Shown here in pieces: positions 6,740 through 8,998 of a stretch of DNA of 8,998 nt. Within the stretch, counting starts at the first letter, position 1. Each line of letters opens with the position of its first letter. Origin of the DNA: an uncultured Succinivibrionaceae bacterium (lineage in GTDB: Bacteria; Pseudomonadota; Gammaproteobacteria; Enterobacterales; Succinivibrionaceae); contig UQCV01000096.1 of NCBI GenBank assembly GCA_900539665.1, positions 1-8,998 of the forward strand. The letters are read 5' to 3'. The position numbers and the translations under genes are program-made. Under the pieces are notes generated by a model. It did no database searches. It was given only the letters and a program-made list of their open reading frames with translations, and had not been told where the DNA came from.

Positions 6740-6747
6740 GCCCTAGT

Positions 6748-6753
6748 AGGAGG
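6748..6753 (+). promoter_or_regulatory. Strong ribosome binding site of gene 4
   Basis: AGGAGG is a full Shine-Dalgarno match placed 8 bases before the ATG at 6762. It is the strongest ribosome binding site in the window and fixes the start of gene 4. Confidence 0.9.
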
Positions 6754-6761
6754 ATTGTAAT

Positions 6762-8720
6762 ATGCGCTTAAAGACATTAGCAATGACCATAATTTTGGTG
6801 GCAGGCACGACTTCGGTCTATGCTGCCCCTGAGGCCGGAATTGATATTCGTGGTCCGGGTGGGGTTATGCGCCCAACAGCCGATAACACCTCCATAAATG
6901 CACCTAGAACCCGCGTACAAACGCGAGTTTCGGCGCCACGCCCACGTAATGTTTCGCGGACGAATACTCAGCTAGAGCCTAATCAGACGGCTGTCGTTAG
7001 TCGCACGACCACTACAAGCGTAGCGTCTAATCAAACCTCCAAAGATTCAGCAAACAAGAATATAAGTACTACCTCAAAAGTAGTTATCGAGTGTTTTGAG
7101 CCTCAATATCCTGCGGAAGTTAAAGTTGACGAACCTAAAATTACCCGTTTTTCTTTGACCGCGGTTGAGGATCGGGTGGTTACAGTTTCTGCTGGAGCTT
7201 CCTTGTTAGAAATAGCCAATTTAGCCCGTCCTGATAGTGGGGATGCCGTTGATGATTGGCAGATTATCGCGGCCCTTGTTCGAGAAAACCGTGATCAATT
7301 AACGGCTAGAGGTTTTAAGGTAGGTAGTAACCTAAGAGTACCTACAGTAGAACGTATGTGGCTAGAAAGTGGGGTCACAGGGCAAATTATTGAACAACAA
7401 GCTTCAAATCACGGGCTTTTAAATTATAAATTACCCCCTTTAGAGCTTCCGTGGCAAAAAGAAGATGAGCGGATTAACGATCAAAAGGCTCGTCAAGCAG
7501 CAAGTCTTAAAGAAAGACAACGGCTCGAAGCGCAATATAACAATTGTTTAGCCCAAAAGAAAAAGGCTGAAGAAGAGGCGGCTTTGCTTGCTGGGACTAA
7601 AGAAACTATTAACGTGGTGTCTACAGCTCCAGCCACAAAAGAAGTGTTATCTAGCACCGCTAAAACCAAACTTATTGGCGAAATCAGTTCTGTGGTCGAT
7701 GAAAAGCTTAGTCAAAGTCAAAAAGATAACGTAGCTCAGTTAAAGCAAATCCAGGAAGATTTAAGAAAATCTCAAGCGGAAAACGCTGAACTTAAAGCTT
7801 CTCTTGCCCAGATAAAAGAACAAAATAAAGAAAGCAATGATTTGGTAGCAAGCTTAATTACAGAACTTAAAAACCAAAATAATAAGCCTCACGCAAGCCA
7901 AGGCCAAGGTGAAAGTAGCACTAAAGACGCTAACCATGCTGATGCAGAAAACCAAAACCTTCTTTTAGTGTTAGCAGGTGGTTTAGGGCTCTTGGTGCTT
8001 ATTTTAGGGTTCTACGCTGTAATGCGACTTAAACGCAATAAGATGAAGCTTGCTTTACACGACGACGATGAAGACGATTTAAGCTTTAGTGGGAGCTTGC
8101 CTGGTGAAGAATTAGAACCAGTTTTTGGGGCGGTAACTTTGGAAACTGAGGATAAATCTGCCAATAAGGGTAAAAACACTCCCGACTTTAATTTCACTTC
8201 TAGTGGAGAAGAGTCCAAGGGCAAGGGGGCTACTGACTTAGATTTGGGCGACATGGACAAAAAGTCTGACAATAATGGGTTCCCTGATCTAGAAAACCCA
8301 GATGAATCTATCCCAGAAAAAGCGGTACGCTTGGATCTAAATGAAACAGAATCGCCTGATTTAGTCCCATCTCGCCATAACAACGTGGGGCCAGATCTTG
8401 ATTTGGATGAAACTAAATTTAAACAATCAATTGAAAAGAACGCAACCTCAAAATCAGAAACCAAGGTTCCGAGTACGGACGACAGTCAAGTAATGGATGA
8501 ATGGGCAGCGGCTTTAGCGGAGTCCCAAGCGCCAAAGACTGAAGAACCAAAGGCCGACACTAAGGACGAGTCAACCCCGGCTCCACAAAGTGATGCTGCA
8601 GTAATGGATGAATGGGCGGCGGCTTTATCGGAGTCTCAAGCCCCAAAAACTGAGGAAAAACCTGCTAACGTAGAGACCGCCGACTCCCCAAAATCTAACA
8701 CTCCTGCCACAAATAAATAA
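6762..8720 (+). CDS. FimV/HubP-like polar landmark, FliN-like tail motifs
   Basis: This is a 652-residue protein. The start at 6762 has AGGAGG 8 bases upstream and begins a signal peptide, MRLKTLAMTIILVAG, cleaved near VYA (residue 21). An Arg/Thr-rich linker leads to Cys111, PKITRFSLTA, a LysM-like domain at about 139-194 (ending LRVP), LPWQKEDERI and a helix with Cys262. A coiled coil spans about 306-373, the transmembrane helix is 400-421, and RLKRNKM follows. The cytoplasmic tail of about 230 residues starts with HDDDEDD and carries acidic PDL/DLDL motifs at about 492, 508, 532 and 544. It ends with two copies of VMDEWAAAL(A/S)ESQAPKTEE at 577-595 and 614-632. HubP/FimV proteins bind peptidoglycan and recruit polar clients; the acidic tail fits HubP. 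The usual C-terminal TPR-like domain is absent. Clients are unknown; the FliN-like motif hints at flagella. Confidence 0.85.
   Translation: MRLKTLAMTIILVAGTTSVYAAPEAGIDIRGPGGVMRPTADNTSINAPRTRVQTRVSAPRPRNVSRTNTQLEPNQTAVVSRTTTTSVASNQTSKDSANKNISTTSKVVIECFEPQYPAEVKVDEPKITRFSLTAVEDRVVTVSAGASLLEIANLARPDSGDAVDDWQIIAALVRENRDQLTARGFKVGSNLRVPTVERMWLESGVTGQIIEQQASNHGLLNYKLPPLELPWQKEDERINDQKARQAASLKERQRLEAQYNNCLAQKKKAEEEAALLAGTKETINVVSTAPATKEVLSSTAKTKLIGEISSVVDEKLSQSQKDNVAQLKQIQEDLRKSQAENAELKASLAQIKEQNKESNDLVASLITELKNQNNKPHASQGQGESSTKDANHADAENQNLLLVLAGGLGLLVLILGFYAVMRLKRNKMKLALHDDDEDDLSFSGSLPGEELEPVFGAVTLETEDKSANKGKNTPDFNFTSSGEESKGKGATDLDLGDMDKKSDNNGFPDLENPDESIPEKAVRLDLNETESPDLVPSRHNNVGPDLDLDETKFKQSIEKNATSKSETKVPSTDDSQVMDEWAAALAESQAPKTEEPKADTKDESTPAPQSDAAVMDEWAAALSESQAPKTEEKPANVETADSPKSNTPATNK
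8490..8657 (+). repeat. Duplicated 57-bp coding segment in gene 4
   Basis: Copies at 8490-8546 and 8601-8657 are offset by 111 bases (37 codons) and each encode 19 residues beginning VMDEW. They differ at six bases: five third-position silent changes and one change giving Ala to Ser. The silent divergence shows an old duplication in which the peptide has been kept. Confidence 0.9.
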
Positions 8721-8786
8721 TTGCCTGCAGGAGAAGAAACTAAGGCTTAGGGCAAAAGCTTGAGCTTATTCCAAGCTCCTAAAAAG

Positions 8787-8827
8787 AAACCGCTTATTTG
8801 AGGACGTTCATTTAAGTGGTTTTTTTT
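8787..8827 (+). terminator. Rho-independent terminator of gene 4
   Basis: AAACCGCTTA (8787-8796) pairs with TAAGTGGTTT (8813-8822), with one G-T wobble. The loop is 16 bases and may close further by TGA/TCA. Eight T residues run from 8820 to 8827. It lies about 65 bases after the stop codon. Confidence 0.8.
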
Positions 8828-8852
8828 AAGTTTTGTTTTTAATGTCATTTTC

Positions 8853-8886
8853 GTTTCAGTTTTATTTTGGTTTCTGTTTTATTTTC
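8853..8886. repeat. 17-bp tandem duplication in a T-rich tract
   Basis: GTTTCAGTTTTATTTTG (8853-8869) is followed at once by GTTTCTGTTTTATTTTC (8870-8886), 15 of 17 identical. It lies inside a strongly T-rich stretch (about 8820-8935) with very few A residues on the + strand, between the gene 4 terminator and the IS-type hairpin. Confidence 0.55.
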
Positions 8887-8943
8887 CTCTTGTTTTCGGT
8901 TCAATTTTTTTATTTTGACTTTTTAAACCCATAGACTTAAGGC

Positions 8944-8977
8944 GTCAACTACCCACCACCTAAAGGTAGTGGGCTTG
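8944..8977 (-). mobile_element. Right-end hairpin of an IS200/IS605 tnpB-type element
   Basis: CCCAC-ACC (8952-8960, C8957 unpaired) pairs with GGT-GTGGG (8965-8973) around TAAA. Read on the - strand it is AAGCCC-stem-TAGTTGAC, which resembles the 3' ends of TnpB-associated reRNA/omega RNA in IS200/IS605 elements. In that reading the element ends near 8944, its tnpB lies to the right of the window on the - strand, and the adjacent - strand bases below 8944 would act as the guide. The tnpB gene cannot be seen, so the call rests on the hairpin and its flanks. Confidence 0.55.
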
Positions 8978-8998
8978 TAACTGCCCAGTCGTAATAAC

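Larger units (their letters stand above)
5974..6761. other. Signal-rich non-coding region before gene 4
   Basis: About 790 bases with no supported gene; tiny ORFs near 6348 and 6411 lack ribosome binding sites. From left to right it holds a hairpin (6016-6039), a terminator (6136-6166), a triplicated 19-bp repeat (6233-6289), two adjacent small hairpins (6384-6407 and 6407-6427), an 8-bp inverted repeat (6485-6507), a sigma-54-like element (6619-6634) and a perfect palindrome (6718-6739). The density of ordered elements is much greater than in the other spacers. Confidence 0.55.

Noticed and set aside
8012..8464. 150-codon open frame on the - strand inside gene 4
   Set aside because: It is the antisense shadow of a Ser/Asp/Lys-rich coding region; it has no ribosome binding site and its Ser-rich product mirrors the Asp, Glu and Leu codons of gene 4.
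1..8998. CRISPR array, tRNA or rRNA genes
   Set aside because: No regularly spaced identical repeats of 20 bases or more, no tRNA cloverleaf and no rRNA-like stretch were seen; the only tandem repeats are gapless or coding.

Overview
The window holds four genes, all on the + strand, separated by long AT-rich non-coding stretches of about 400 to 800 bases and enclosed at both edges by hairpins that look like ends of IS200/IS605-type elements. Three of the four genes encode FimV/HubP-like proteins, the LysM-containing polar landmark family of gammaproteobacteria. Low GC, very long intergenic spacers and this family together suggest a low-GC gammaproteobacterium, possibly of the Aeromonadales/Succinivibrionaceae type. 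That placement is inference, not proof.

Layout. Positions 1-60 carry a decayed IS-type end hairpin. Positions 38-760 are non-coding apart from a possible broken mini-ORF. Gene 1 (761-1894) is an exported Sel1/TPR-like protein with a clear Rho-independent terminator behind it. Gene 2 (2304-3878) is an exported or lipid-anchored protein with a long Ala/Glu/Lys/Gln-rich helix and a C-terminal LysM-like domain. Gene 3 (4360-5973) and gene 4 (6762-8720) are obvious paralogues of each other: signal peptide, LysM, helical segment with a conserved Cys, coiled coil, one transmembrane helix, the juxtamembrane signature RLKxNKM, and an acidic cytoplasmic tail. The tail is short (about 60 residues) in gene 3 and long (about 230 residues) in gene 4. 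The window closes with a T-rich tract and a second IS-type hairpin.

Working model (inference). The three LysM proteins probably bind septal or polar peptidoglycan from the periplasm. Genes 3 and 4 could pass that positional information across the inner membrane to cytoplasmic clients. The most striking detail is at the end of gene 4: a 19-residue peptide, VMDEWAAALAESQAPKTEE, occurs twice, with five synonymous changes and only one amino-acid change between copies. Its core DEWAAAL(A/S)E closely resembles the conserved N-terminal motif of the flagellar switch protein FliN, suggesting a docking peptide that links the polar landmark to flagellar machinery. The non-coding region before gene 4 is also the richest in signals: a triplicated 19-bp repeat, inverted repeats, a sigma-54-like -24/-12 element and a perfect 22-bp palindrome just before the ribosome binding site. 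The genes appear to be transcribed separately, because spacers are long and three terminators can be seen.
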